Shown here piece by piece: positions 48,822 to 57,982 of a stretch of 64,000 nucleotides of DNA; the stretch's first letter is position 1, and the number at the start of each line of letters is the position of its first letter. Origin of the DNA: Palsa-870 sp035937155 (GTDB lineage: Bacteria > Chloroflexota > Dormibacteria > Dormibacterales > Dormibacteraceae); the NCBI GenBank assembly GCA_035937155.1, contig DASYVJ010000057.1, forward strand, positions 42,654 to 106,653. Direction: 5' to 3'. Below the pieces are notes generated by a model. The model had not been told where the DNA came from. It saw only the letters and a list, made by a program, of their open reading frames with translations, and did no database searches. The position numbers and the translations under genes were made by a program.

Positions 48822-51202
48822 CCGCCTGCCAGAAGACGGAAAACGACCAGGCCGAACAGCGCGCACACGGGGATGACGAGGCCGCGAAACAGCGACCAGT
48901 AGCCTGACCACGCCTCGCGCAGGCGGTCCAGCCGCCGCCCCGAGCCGAAGACCAGAGACCAGTAGATCGGGAGCGCCGCACCGGTGTTGAGGGCCAGCGC
49001 GAGGAGCGCAATCCCACCCGCGCCTGCCAGCCACGACTCCAGTGGCGCCGTGCCGCCGAAGCCAGCTTGCATCCCCCACAAGGCGCCGGCTCCGATCAGG
49101 CCGAGCAGCGCCGGCAGGCCGAGCAAGAAGAAGGCGGCAAAGCTCACGATCACCATCGCGAGCATCAAGGCGAGGGTGGCGACGATGCCGGCCAGCGCCG
49201 CTGCCGCAACGGTTATGCCGTTCGCGGACGATGCGCCCGTGTGCGCCGGCGCCGAGGTGGGCGGCGCCGGATCAGTTGGTGAAGCGCTGCCCGCGGCTTG
49301 AACATCCGACCATGAGTGCCAATGCGCGCTCGCGGTGATCGCGGCGGCGGCGCCCGCGGATGCCCCGGCGATGAGCAGGCCAGCCATGATGGCTGCGGCG
49401 TTGCGGCGGATAACCGCGACCGGAATCCAGCTTCGGCGCCGGCGCGGCCGCCCGAGGCCCGTCTCCATCAAGCGCTCGCGGTCGAACGTCGTCCCGCAGA
49501 GAACAGTCAAGGCAAAGCACGCGGTGATGGGTAGGAGCAGCGAGGCCGTGGCGAACGGCGAGCGGAAGACGAACAGCGCCAGGGGCAGGTCGGCCACAGC
49601 GGCCGAAACGGGCGACAGCAGGAATGACCAGGCGCCGCCCGCCGCTCCCTCACGCGGAAACAACATGAACCCGAGCATCCTGCCCATGGCCGCCCAATAC
49701 GCCGTGACGGCAGCGACGAAGGCGAAGATCGGAATCAGGTCCCACGGCGCCGTCTGTCCGAACAGGCTGAGGAGGGCCATGCCGGCCGCCATCCAGAACG
49801 TCACCCACACTGTGCTGACCACAGCGCCGGGCAGGACTTCGAGCCAGATCAGCGAGGGATCGTCTACCGGCGTGTAGAGCAGCACCTCGAGCGAGCCCTG
49901 CGCCTTCTCCCACCAGATCCCGATCGAGCTCTTGATCGACTCGAGGAGCGCGAATGACATGAAGAACAGGGGCAGCAGGAGGCCCGCCTGCAGCGCGGCG
50001 CTGCCGGCGAATCTCTGGGCGACCTGACCCGCCACGCCCGGCAGCTGTCCGAACAGCGAAGTGGCCGCAACGAGCAGCAGCACGAACGCGTTCAGGTACA
50101 TGACCCAGCTGAGGTCTCCGCGGCGCCACCAGGAGCTGACATAGAAAGGAAGCGCGTGGCGCAGCAGCCCGCCTTGCGAGCGCAGCGATCCGAACATGCG
50201 CAGGGCGGGAATCCCTGAGACGACATGTGCATTTTTTGGTGGAGGTTCTGCACGCTCTGCGATTGGCTCTGACATCGCCTTGATGTAGACCGACTCCAGG
50301 GTGGTCTGCTCCTCCTGCAGCTCGTGAAACGGCGCGCCGTGCTCGCTCAAACGGCTCTGCAGCTGGGCGGCGAACGCGGCGCGATCGCGGGTGGAGGCTG
50401 CCCAGGGCAAGGCATACGTGAGCCGGTCGCCTTCCAGTCCGTGTTCGAGGGTGTGCTCGCTCAGCCAGCGCTCGAGGGAGTCCACTTCGGATGCCGGTCC
50501 GGCAAGCTGCGCCGCAAACCGCCGGCCGGCAGTCGACTCGCGGCGCAGCTCATCGAGCGTGCCTGTCGTGACGATGACACCGCGCCGCATGATGGCGATG
50601 CGATCAGCCATCAGCTCGCCCTCGCCAAGCACGTGGGTCGTCACGATGAGCGCGGCGCCTCGCGCCCGCTGCTCGCCAAGGTAGCGGCGCATGTCGGCCG
50701 CCGCCACCGGATCGAGCCCGGCCGTCGGCTCGTCGCAGAAGATCCAGTCGGGATCGTGCAGGGTGGCCCTGATCAGCGCGACTTTCTGCGCCATGCCGCG
50801 CGAGTAGGCGGCAAGCACGGTGTCGGCGCGATCAGCCAGCTCGAAGCGCTCGAGCAGGTTCGCGATGCGTTGCCGGCGAACGGTCTCCGAAACTCCGTAG
50901 AGATAGCCGAAGTGGTCCAGGTACTCGGGCGCGGTGTTGCGGCCGTACAACCTCGCCTGGTCCGGCACCACGCCCAGGCGCGCGCGGACCTCGTCGAGCC
51001 TGTCGGGCAGCCTGAGCCCGTCGAGCTCGATCAGGCCGGAGTCGGGGTGGAGAATGCCACCGAGACAGCGCAAGGTGGTCGACTTTCCTGCACCGTTCTG
51101 GCCCAGTAGAACGAGGATCTCGCCCCGCTCGACATGCAGGTCGACGCCGTCGACGGCACGTACGTCGGCGAAGCTCTTACGCAGGCCCTCGACCCGGATC
51201 AC
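48818..51202 (-). CDS. ABC transporter, ATPase and permease fused
   Basis: This is a 794-residue single-chain half transporter. Residues 1-230 form an ABC ATPase with GQNGAGKSTTL, a divergent signature AYSRGMAQKVAL, FCDEPTAGLDP and the switch His in VTTHVLGE. A DUF4162-like stretch follows to about 310, then a permease with eight or more helices, interrupted by a Ser/Thr/Pro-rich loop near 655-680. It fits the ABC-2 export class with ATPase and permease usually on separate genes. Substrate unknown. Confidence 0.85.
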   Translation of the reverse strand: MIRVEGLRKSFADVRAVDGVDLHVERGEILVLLGQNGAGKSTTLRCLGGILHPDSGLIELDGLRLPDRLDEVRARLGVVPDQARLYGRNTAPEYLDHFGYLYGVSETVRRQRIANLLERFELADRADTVLAAYSRGMAQKVALIRATLHDPDWIFCDEPTAGLDPVAAADMRRYLGEQRARGAALIVTTHVLGEGELMADRIAIMRRGVIVTTGTLDELRRESTAGRRFAAQLAGPASEVDSLERWLSEHTLEHGLEGDRLTYALPWAASTRDRAAFAAQLQSRLSEHGAPFHELQEEQTTLESVYIKAMSEPIAERAEPPPKNAHVVSGIPALRMFGSLRSQGGLLRHALPFYVSSWWRRGDLSWVMYLNAFVLLLVAATSLFGQLPGVAGQVAQRFAGSAALQAGLLLPLFFMSFALLESIKSSIGIWWEKAQGSLEVLLYTPVDDPSLIWLEVLPGAVVSTVWVTFWMAAGMALLSLFGQTAPWDLIPIFAFVAAVTAYWAAMGRMLGFMLFPREGAAGGAWSFLLSPVSAAVADLPLALFVFRSPFATASLLLPITACFALTVLCGTTFDRERLMETGLGRPRRRRSWIPVAVIRRNAAAIMAGLLIAGASAGAAAAITASAHWHSWSDVQAAGSASPTDPAPPTSAPAHTGASSANGITVAAAALAGIVATLALMLAMVIVSFAAFFLLGLPALLGLIGAGALWGMQAGFGGTAPLESWLAGAGGIALLALALNTGAALPIYWSLVFGSGRRLDRLREAWSGYWSLFRGLVIPVCALFGLVVFRLLAGG

Positions 51203-51232
51203 TGAGGCGCGGAGTTTACGCCCTCGCTCTGC

Positions 51233-51466
51233 TCAGTCGCGCTCGACGACGGTATCCGCGTGCCGGCGGAGCCAGAGCCTCAACAGGGCAGGGGGCTGGT
51301 ACGGAGCCTCGACCTTGGACACCTGGGGTGCAGGCTCTGCCGAGGCCTGCTCGAGCAGCTGACCCAGGACCTCAGGCAACGAGCGGCCCTGTTGCGCCGC
51401 AAGCTTTCTAACTCGCCTCCGGGCGATGCTATCGATCGAGATTTGAGCGGTGATCGTGGTCTTCAC
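51233..51466 (-). CDS. Small ribbon-helix-helix-like protein
   Basis: This is a 77-residue protein. MKTTITAQISIDSIARRRVRKLAAQQGRSLPEVLGQLLEQA has the beta-strand plus two-helix layout of an Arc/MetJ-like DNA binder, followed by a Pro-rich linker and a basic tail. I start at GTG 51466; TATAGT (51492-51487, minus strand) would be its -10. A frame from TTG 51487 lies inside that box. No toxin gene is adjacent, so a toxin-antitoxin role is not supported. Confidence 0.55.
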   Translation of the reverse strand: MKTTITAQISIDSIARRRVRKLAAQQGRSLPEVLGQLLEQASAEPAPQVSKVEAPYQPPALLRLWLRRHADTVVERD

Positions 51467-51514
51467 GGGCCTGTGCCGGTGGCCCAACTATAGTCTCGCG
51501 CTGAGCCGTCGACG

Positions 51515-51844
51515 CTAGATTTTTTCGAACGAATCCACCGGCACCACGAACACCGTCGCACCCCCCACCTGCACCTCGACTGGATAGGCCATGACGAACT
51601 CACCCGGCTCGGCGAGGGGAGGCACAGGCGTCATGTACCGGGTGCGCTCCTTGCAGTTCTCCTGAATGATCATCAGAGCCGCCGGCACACGGTCATCGTC
51701 CACCCCTATCAACAACGTCACGTTGCCCTGCTGGAGAAAACCTCCGCTTGTCGCGATGCGTGTTGAACCAATGCCGGCTTCGGTGAGCTTCTCGGTTGCT
51801 TGCTGCGCGTCCTCGCCCTGCACGACCGCGATCACCAGCTTCAA
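51515..51844 (-). CDS. Cyclic-di-AMP receptor (DarA/PstA family)
   Basis: This is a 109-residue PII-like protein: KLVIAVVQGEDAQQATEKL, TRIATSGGFLQQGNVTLLIG and the C-terminal PVEVQVGGATVFVVPV match the DarA (YaaQ/PstA) c-di-AMP-binding family. It has the short B-loop and long T-loop of that group. It overlaps the tmk stop by four bases. In Firmicutes the order is tmk-darA-holB; here holB has moved to 33.9 kb. A diadenylate cyclase is expected elsewhere. Confidence 0.88.
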   Translation of the reverse strand: MKLVIAVVQGEDAQQATEKLTEAGIGSTRIATSGGFLQQGNVTLLIGVDDDRVPAALMIIQENCKERTRYMTPVPPLAEPGEFVMAYPVEVQVGGATVFVVPVDSFEKI

Positions 51845-52443
51845 GACGCACCTTTCACGAGCGGGCTCAAACGATCTCTTACCTCGAGATGGACCTTCTC
51901 GCGCGAGCCCGTCGCGTCAAGGCGCACGAATCGAGCCGGCTCTGCCGCAGCCAGCGAGGCGTAAGCAGCGGCGACCTTGCGGTGAAAGTCGAGCGACTCC
52001 TGTTCCATGCGGTCTGGTGCCTTGCCCGCCGCGACATGGCGCTCCAGGCCATTTTCGACCGGCCCTTCCAGGAGAAACGTGATGTCCGGCCGGGGAAACG
52101 TCTTCGGCCAGATTGCCGGCACACCGCGAGCGCCGCCCTGGTAAGCGAGAGTTGAGTCGTGGTACCGATCAGCGATCACGATCTGGCCTGACGCGAGCGC
52201 TGGCACGATCACATCGCCGATGAGCTGGCGACGCGCGGCCATGAAGAGATACATCTCGGCCTCCGCGTCGATCTCGAGCCCCGCATAGAGGACGACCTCA
52301 CGAATTCGCTCGCCCAGCTCGGTGCCGCCCGGCTCTCGGACGACGACCGGGTCGTGTGAGGCGAGCCACTCGCCGAGCATCTCGACCTGGGTTGTTTTGC
52401 CGGAACCCTCCGTGCCCTCGAAGGTGATGAAAAGGCCGCTCAT
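51841..52443 (-). CDS. tmk: Thymidylate kinase
   Basis: This 200-residue kinase phosphorylates dTMP. The P-loop is FEGTEGSGKTTQ, REPGGTELGERIRE contains the TMP-binding arginine, and ADRYHDSTLAYQGGARG is the DRY/lid region. Coupled to darA by an ATGA overlap and preceded 13 bp upstream by the R3H ATPase gene. Confidence 0.95.
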   Translation of the reverse strand: MSGLFITFEGTEGSGKTTQVEMLGEWLASHDPVVVREPGGTELGERIREVVLYAGLEIDAEAEMYLFMAARRQLIGDVIVPALASGQIVIADRYHDSTLAYQGGARGVPAIWPKTFPRPDITFLLEGPVENGLERHVAAGKAPDRMEQESLDFHRKVAAAYASLAAAEPARFVRLDATGSREKVHLEVRDRLSPLVKGAS

Positions 52444-52456
52444 GTGGGCGGAAATT

Positions 52457-54022
52457 TTATGAGGGTTCTTCAGGGGATGGCGTGATGCGCAGGCGCCGCT
52501 GGGGCTCTTTGCCAGTGCTTCGCGCCGACAGCTCGTTCTCGGCGACGAGCTGATGCTGAAGCCGTCGCAAATAGGCGTTCTGCGGCGAGATCTCGACCGG
52601 GCGCAGGGTTGTCTTCACGGTCTTGATAGCCGCGGCCGCCTCGGCCAGCGCGCGTGTCGTGACATCGTCTTGCCGGTCGACGCCGTAGATTCGAGAAAGG
52701 GCATCGCGCACTTGGGTCACGGAGTTGCTTTTGAGGATGTGTATCGGAAGGCCGCGGCTCTCCGCCTGTCGGAGGCTGTCGGGCCGCCTCCGGTAGTGGT
52801 TCTTCAACGTCAGAACCGCTCCCGCGCCGTCGAGGTTCCCCAGCACCCGTACCGGCAGCTCCATCTCCTTGATCGTCTGCTCGACGTGGTGCCGGCTCAC
52901 GCCGTAGGGAAAGATGCCAAGCGGCTTGGTCGGTGACGGAGGTGCGGGCACCGGCTCCGGCGGCAGCACGACTGGCGCGTCGACATTGGAGATGACCCGT
53001 CCCTCTCGCGTGCGCAGGCGAATCTTGGGCGTGAGCAGCGGTCCGCGCAGCGCGTTGTCGACGATTTCGGCGAGCGGCATGTGGATGGCGACGCGGTCGC
53101 GGTCCTGGATCTCGACCAGCACGTCGAATGTCGGCGGTGCCTTGCGCTCGAGCACCGATTTCTGCGTGCCCCTGCGCCGCGCCTCCTCGTCTGAAAGTGT
53201 CACGCTCTGGATGCCGCCGAGCAGGTCATTGAGGGTCGGGTTGACCAGCAGGTTCTCGAGCGTCTGACCGTGAGCGGTGGCGATGAGCTGCACGCCTCGC
53301 TCCGCGATCGTGCGCGCCGCGGCGGCTTCGAGCTCGGTCCCGATCTCGTCGATGACGATGACCTCGGGCATGTGGTTTTCAACTGCCTCGATCATCACTG
53401 CGTGCTGCAGAAGAGGCGTTTTGACCTGCATGCGCCGCGCGCGGCCGATGCCCGGGTGCGGAATGTCGCCGTCGCCGCCGATCTCGTTTGAGGTGTCGAC
53501 GATAACCACACGCTTGCGCAGCTCGTCCGCAAGCAGCCGCGCACACTCGCGCAGCATCGTGGTCTTGCCGATTCCTGGGCGGCCGAGCAGCAGGATGCTC
53601 TGGCCGCTGACGACGATGTCGCGGATGATCTCGCCCGTGCCTGTGACGGCGCGCCCAACCCGCATCGTGAGGCCCGTGATGCGACCCGATCGGTTGCGCA
53701 TGGCGGAGACACGGTGCAGGGTGCGCTCGATGCCGGCGCGGTTGTCGTCGCCGAACTGACCGACGTTGTTGGCGACGTGCTCGAGGTCGGAGTTTGATAC
53801 CACGTGGTCGGCCAGCAGCACCTCCCGGCCGGGCACGCGGGCCTCGGGCTCGCGACCGAGATCCAGCACGATCTCCAGCAGCTCGGTCGGATCTGTGCGC
53901 TCATGCAGGGCGCGGGCAAGGTCGGGGGGCAGCGCTCGAGCGAGAAGCTCGATCTCCTCGTCCCAGTTGGGGTCCTGCGTTCGAGTCGCCACCTGCCGCG
54001 CTATTCGAGCTTCTGAACTCAT
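52457..54022 (-). CDS. AAA ATPase with R3H/KH-like C-terminus (Ycf45-like)
   Basis: This is a 521-residue protein. The ATPase core (about 95-300) resembles SpoIIIAA/Ycf45, with LLLGRPGIGKTTMLRE, VIVDTSNEIGGDGD, EVIVIDEIGTELEAAAART and ATAHGQTLENL. A C-terminal region includes TPKIRLRTREGR, a single-stranded nucleic acid binding R3H-type part near 420-450, and a basic end. Roles are unproven; RNA or DNA handling is likely. Its ATG overlaps the GNAT gene stop. Confidence 0.82.
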   Translation of the reverse strand: MSSEARIARQVATRTQDPNWDEEIELLARALPPDLARALHERTDPTELLEIVLDLGREPEARVPGREVLLADHVVSNSDLEHVANNVGQFGDDNRAGIERTLHRVSAMRNRSGRITGLTMRVGRAVTGTGEIIRDIVVSGQSILLLGRPGIGKTTMLRECARLLADELRKRVVIVDTSNEIGGDGDIPHPGIGRARRMQVKTPLLQHAVMIEAVENHMPEVIVIDEIGTELEAAAARTIAERGVQLIATAHGQTLENLLVNPTLNDLLGGIQSVTLSDEEARRRGTQKSVLERKAPPTFDVLVEIQDRDRVAIHMPLAEIVDNALRGPLLTPKIRLRTREGRVISNVDAPVVLPPEPVPAPPSPTKPLGIFPYGVSRHHVEQTIKEMELPVRVLGNLDGAGAVLTLKNHYRRRPDSLRQAESRGLPIHILKSNSVTQVRDALSRIYGVDRQDDVTTRALAEAAAAIKTVKTTLRPVEISPQNAYLRRLQHQLVAENELSARSTGKEPQRRLRITPSPEEPS

Positions 54023-54990
54023 CCGAACGAGGGCACCAGTCCCTTCTCGCGTACCGGAACGCGGACGGCAAGCTCCTTGACCAACAGCAGCTGCGTCAAC
54101 AGGACGCTGAACCCACGCCCACGCAGGGCGTCGATCATATGGGAATCATAGTGGCGCAGGCTGGACCAGGCCGGCGCCTCTGAGTCGTTGAGCAGCGAAA
54201 GGCCGAAATCGGCGAGCTCCCCGGGCAGCGGGCCTTCGGGCAGCGCCATGAAGTTGAGCGTGTCGGGCCGCGCCCCGGTGCTGCGCTCGGCCTTGACCCA
54301 CCCGACGACCTCGATACGGTCGACGACATATTCCTGCTTGTCCGACCCACGCGCCGCGAGCCTGCCCGTCCATTCTCCGCCGTGCAGCGCCCTCCATTCC
54401 CGGTACGTGGGGGCTTCGAGCTGGGAGACGCCTTGAGGCGTCACCTTTCGGTAAAGCTGATACAGCATCCGGTTGTCGCCACGTTTCACCGGCCGCACTC
54501 CCTCGGGAAACTGGTCGGAGCGCGGCGCGGGCTTGTCCGCATACACGACTACCTCCGTAGCGTACTGGCGGAAACCGCGCAGCCGAAAGGCCGGGAGAAG
54601 CGGGTCGCGCTCGGGCAGGCGCACAAAGAGCCGCAGCGCACCCCGTTCGAGCGCCTGGTTCGAAAGATGCTCCACCAGCGCCGGCGCCACCTCGTCGGCA
54701 TCTGACCCCTCCGCGACCTGGAGGTTCAGCACCTGGAGCACGGTCGCGCGGCGCAGGTCGAGTCCCAGCGGCTGGCCGGAGGCCTGGATGAAGCCAACTA
54801 CCTTGCCGTTCTCCTCGGCGACGTACATCAGCGTCTCCTGGGACAGGGGCAGGAGCGCGGAGAGCGTCGAGCTCAGCAGCGACCACAGCCGTGCCGCCGG
54901 AGGTTCCGAATCGCTCAGCCGGATATCCGCCGAACGATGCATCTCCTCGATGCGAGCGAGGTCGAGCAAACCCGCTGTTCGGATCTTCAT
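54019..54990 (-). CDS. GNAT-like acetyltransferase domain protein
   Basis: This 323-residue protein has an N-terminal GNAT-like half (LLDLARIEEMHRSADIRL, LMYVAEENGKVVGFIQAS, LERGALRLFVRLPERDPLLPAFRLRGF) and a less conserved second half that may be a degenerate GNAT repeat. Acceptor unknown. It is coupled on both sides by ATGA overlaps, to pdxT upstream and the Ycf45-like ATPase downstream. Confidence 0.65.
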   Translation of the reverse strand: MKIRTAGLLDLARIEEMHRSADIRLSDSEPPAARLWSLLSSTLSALLPLSQETLMYVAEENGKVVGFIQASGQPLGLDLRRATVLQVLNLQVAEGSDADEVAPALVEHLSNQALERGALRLFVRLPERDPLLPAFRLRGFRQYATEVVVYADKPAPRSDQFPEGVRPVKRGDNRMLYQLYRKVTPQGVSQLEAPTYREWRALHGGEWTGRLAARGSDKQEYVVDRIEVVGWVKAERSTGARPDTLNFMALPEGPLPGELADFGLSLLNDSEAPAWSSLRHYDSHMIDALRGRGFSVLLTQLLLVKELAVRVPVREKGLVPSFG

Positions 54991-55592
54991 GATGATGCCG
55001 CCAGCTTCACGAACTCTCGATGCAGGCGCGGATCGTGGGTCAGCTCAGGATGGAAGCTCAGCGCGACGATGCGCCCCTGGCGGATCGCGACGGCGTGCCC
55101 GTCATGACGGGCGATCACCTCGGCGGAACCCGTCGATTCGACGAGCGGAGATCGGATGAAGACCCCTGGAAATGACTTGCCACCCAAACCTGTAACGTCC
55201 AGATCGGCTTCGAAGCTATCGACTTGGCGTCCGTAGCCGTTGCGCCGTACGGAAATGTCCAGCAGTCCGAGGCCTCTCTGGCCGGCCATTCCGTCCACGA
55301 CATCCCGCGCGAGCACGATCACCCCGGCACAGGTGGCGAGGGTGGCGAGGCCATGAGCGATCGCATCGCGCAGTGGCTCCAGGAGCCCGGTGCGCTCCAT
55401 CAACATCGTCATGGTCGTGCTCTCGCCGCCCGGGAGAACGATGCCGTCAAGCCCCTCCAGGTCTTCAGTCGTGCGCACCAGGCGAGTGCGGGCGCCGGAC
55501 TTCTCCAGGGCACGGACATGCTCTGCAAAAGCACCCTGCATCGCGAGGACCCCGATGAGTGGGCGCAGGGCGCGCGCAGGGCGCACTTTCAA
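54987..55592 (-). CDS. pdxT: Pyridoxal 5'-phosphate synthase glutaminase subunit
   Basis: PdxT releases ammonia from glutamine for PdxS. This class I glutaminase has GVLAMQGAFAEHVRAL, LPGGESTTM, the nucleophile Cys in ATCAGVIVLA and the FHPEL His/Glu pair. I start at TTG 55592 (201 residues), because GGGAG lies seven bases upstream and the frame covers the conserved first strand; GTG 55586 is nearly equivalent. It is 25 bp downstream of pdxS. Confidence 0.92.
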   Translation of the reverse strand: MKVRPARALRPLIGVLAMQGAFAEHVRALEKSGARTRLVRTTEDLEGLDGIVLPGGESTTMTMLMERTGLLEPLRDAIAHGLATLATCAGVIVLARDVVDGMAGQRGLGLLDISVRRNGYGRQVDSFEADLDVTGLGGKSFPGVFIRSPLVESTGSAEVIARHDGHAVAIRQGRIVALSFHPELTHDPRLHREFVKLAASS

Positions 55593-55617
55593 AGTAGTAC
55601 TCCCGTTAGGAGCGGAG

Positions 55618-56547
55618 CTACCAGCCTCGAGCAGCGAGCAGCTCTTCCTTGGGGATGGAAGGGATCTCGAGACCGTCCATCGCCTTCCCCAGTCCAGCGG
55701 ACACCTCGGCCAGGCGCTCTGGCTTGTCGTAGTAGGTGGTGGCCGCGACGATAGCCTTGGCACGCTTCAAGGGGTCCTCGGACTTGAAGATGCCGGATCC
55801 GACGAATACTCCATCGACTCCCAGCTGCATCATCAGCGCCGCATCGGCGGGCGTCGCGATGCCACCGGCGGCGAAGTTGACCACGGGGAGGCGACCGAGC
55901 CGCTGACACTCGGCGAGGACCTCGACCGGAGCGCCGATCTGCTTCGCCTCGCGGACGAGCTCTGCATGGTTCATGCCGGCCAGCTTGCGAATGCCGGCGT
56001 TGACGGCCCGGGCGTGGCGAACGGCCTCGACGACGTTGCCGGTGCCGGCCTCGCCTTTCGTGCGGATCATGGCCGCGCCTTCGGCAATCCGGCGAGTCGC
56101 CTCGCCGAGGTCGCGGCAGCCGCACACGAACGGCACCGTGAACGGGTGCTTGTCGATGTGGTTCTCTTCGTCGGCCGGCGTCAGGACCTCGGACTCGTCG
56201 ATGTAGTCGACGCCCAACGCCTCCAGGATCTGCGCTTCGACGAAATGCCCGATCCGGCACTTGGCCATGACCGGGATGGTCACCGCCGCCATGATCGACC
56301 TGATCAGGTCGGGGTCGGACATCCGGGCCACGCCACCTTCCTTGCGAATGTCTGCGGGGACGCGCTCCAGTGCCATCACAGCGCACGCGCCTGCCTCCTG
56401 CGCGATGCGGGCGTGCTCAGGCGTGACGACGTCCATGATCACGCCGCCCTTGAGCATCTGGGCAAGCCCTGACTTGACTTTGAACGACCCCTTTACGCCC
56501 TTGTTCACGGCGCCGTTTCCATTACGCGAAGTGCTGCGTTCGGCCAC
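55618..56547 (-). CDS. pdxS: Pyridoxal 5'-phosphate synthase subunit
   Basis: PdxS is the TIM-barrel lyase that builds PLP from ribose-5-phosphate, glyceraldehyde-3-phosphate and ammonia. The 309-residue protein has GGVIMDVVTPEHARIAQEAGA, the first imine lysine in PVMAKCRIGHF, the second in RTKGEAGTGNVVEA, and NFAAGGIATPADAAL. It forms the classic pdxS-pdxT pair. Confidence 0.96.
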   Translation of the reverse strand: MAERSTSRNGNGAVNKGVKGSFKVKSGLAQMLKGGVIMDVVTPEHARIAQEAGACAVMALERVPADIRKEGGVARMSDPDLIRSIMAAVTIPVMAKCRIGHFVEAQILEALGVDYIDESEVLTPADEENHIDKHPFTVPFVCGCRDLGEATRRIAEGAAMIRTKGEAGTGNVVEAVRHARAVNAGIRKLAGMNHAELVREAKQIGAPVEVLAECQRLGRLPVVNFAAGGIATPADAALMMQLGVDGVFVGSGIFKSEDPLKRAKAIVAATTYYDKPERLAEVSAGLGKAMDGLEIPSIPKEELLAARGW

Positions 56548-56613
56548 GATCGAGATTCTACGCCTGGGCTATCGCGGCCTATTAGGCCAAACTCGCGCTC
56601 AGAGGCCGGGCCT

Positions 56614-57174
56614 CTACAGGCGCTCCAGGACCAACGTGCGCTTCGAGGCGTACTCGTGGTCGGACAGCAGCCCGTCCCGATGCAGGCGGGTCAGCATGTC
56701 CATCTCTTCGAGCACGTCCAGCAGTGGAGCCATGGTCCGGCGGGCCAGGTAGGCATCAGACGCGCTGCCGGCCTCTTCGCCGCGCGCGTCGAACTCACGG
56801 ATGAAGAACAGCGCTTTGACCGCCGAGAACGGTATCCCGAGCTTGCGGATCGGGCTGTCAGCCTGCTCGGCGTGTAGGTGCAGGACCACCCCGTAGCGAT
56901 GGCGTTCCAGCGAGCCGTCCAGGTGGCCACGGAGCACCTCGCCGTCGAGGAACCGGATGGCGACCTTACGGGTCGGCGTCTCGGAGTTGAGCTCCTGGTC
57001 GCGCGGCAGCTCGACCCATTTGACCGCTGTCAGCGGGATCCAGGCGGTCTCGTTGTTCTCCAGGCCGCCGGCGTCGTCGACCTCGACCAGGAAGTCGGGC
57101 TCGTCGAAATCGAGATCACGCGCAACTCCTTCCAGAGTCTCGTCGTCGAAGAAGCGAACGACTACCTTGGCCAT
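56614..57174 (-). CDS. Hypothetical protein with duplicated beta domain and SHOCT-like tail
   Basis: This is a 186-residue protein. Residues 1-60 (VVVRFFDDETLEGVARDLDF to IPLTAVKWVEL) and 65-125 (KVAIRFLDGEVLRGHLDGS to IPFSAVKALFFI) look like two copies of one small beta domain. The C-terminus has a short helical hairpin, DMLTRLHRDGLLSDHEYASKR, resembling SHOCT oligomerisation motifs. Function unknown. It lies 19 bp downstream of the sigma factor gene and may be its co-transcribed partner. Confidence 0.65.
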   Translation of the reverse strand: MAKVVVRFFDDETLEGVARDLDFDEPDFLVEVDDAGGLENNETAWIPLTAVKWVELPRDQELNSETPTRKVAIRFLDGEVLRGHLDGSLERHRYGVVLHLHAEQADSPIRKLGIPFSAVKALFFIREFDARGEEAGSASDAYLARRTMAPLLDVLEEMDMLTRLHRDGLLSDHEYASKRTLVLERL

Positions 57175-57193
57175 ATCACACCTACTGTAACCC

Positions 57194-57982
57194 TCATGTC
57201 TCTACACTCCTGCGCGCTCGGCGCCGCCCGATTCGCCGGGCGCACTTCATACATACCGCGATGTGCTTGCGCACGGCTTCAGCCTGATTGCGGCGAAGCT
57301 TGCCGGCCAGGTATGGCGCCAGCAGGGGAACGGCCTCGGCGTGGCTAAGCTCGCCCTCGCCTTCCGCGGCGATGTACTCCTCCTTGAACCGGAGGCGGGC
57401 ACGGTAGAGCAGCGTCTCGACGGCGCTTTCTGACATCTTGAGCGTGCGTGCGATCTGCCGGTAGCTGAGGTCCTGCAGCTCTCTAAGGGTGAGGACCAGC
57501 CGGTATTTCTCCGGCAGGCGCTGCGCGACTGACCAGACCTGGCGGCGCATCTCATTGGACTCCTGGACCAGGACCGGGTCAAAGCTCTTGCTGGTCGAGG
57601 GTAGGTTGGCGAGCAGCTCGCCATCGTCCTCCTCGGTGCCGCTGTCTGCCCTGAGGTCCCTCTGGCGGCGCCGCAGCTCGTCGAAGCAAAGGTTGCGCGC
57701 TACGGTGTGCACCCAGCCGCCGAAGTTGAAGGCGTCGTCAACCCGATCCATCATCCGCAGCGCCTTCATAAAGGTTTCTTGAGCGATGTCCTCGGCCAGC
57801 AGGGCGTCGCCGAGCTTGCGGCGCACCAACCGGTAGATGGACGCGACGTAGCGGCGGTGCAACTCCTCGAACGCGTGGATGTCACCGTTCCGGTACGCCT
57901 TGACCAGCTCGACGTCTGTGGGCTCGATGCCCTCCTTGGTCGGCTGCTCCTTCTCGTCTATTTCCAACCGTGTTCCTGACAC
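57194..57982 (-). CDS. ECF sigma factor with C-terminal anti-sigma-like zinc finger
   Basis: This 262-residue sigma-70 family protein has region 2 (about 25-95: FEELHRRYVASIYRL, AEDIAQETFMKAL, FGGWVHTVARNLCFDELR) and region 4 (about 145-200: LPEKYRLVLTLRELQDLSYRQIARTLKMSESAVETLLYRAR, split here by wording only). The tail has LLAPYLAGKL then HIAVCMKC, the H-x3-C-x2-C pattern of ZAS anti-sigma domains, so regulation may be in cis. The GTG start overlaps glxK by 25 bp; TTG 57967 is an alternative. Confidence 0.85.
   Translation of the reverse strand: MSGTRLEIDEKEQPTKEGIEPTDVELVKAYRNGDIHAFEELHRRYVASIYRLVRRKLGDALLAEDIAQETFMKALRMMDRVDDAFNFGGWVHTVARNLCFDELRRRQRDLRADSGTEEDDGELLANLPSTSKSFDPVLVQESNEMRRQVWSVAQRLPEKYRLVLTLRELQDLSYRQIARTLKMSESAVETLLYRARLRFKEEYIAAEGEGELSHAEAVPLLAPYLAGKLRRNQAEAVRKHIAVCMKCARRIGRRRARRSVET

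Noticed and set aside
51233..51487. Antitoxin call for the ribbon-helix-helix-like protein
   Set aside because: No toxin-like gene is adjacent; the downstream genes are darA and tmk.
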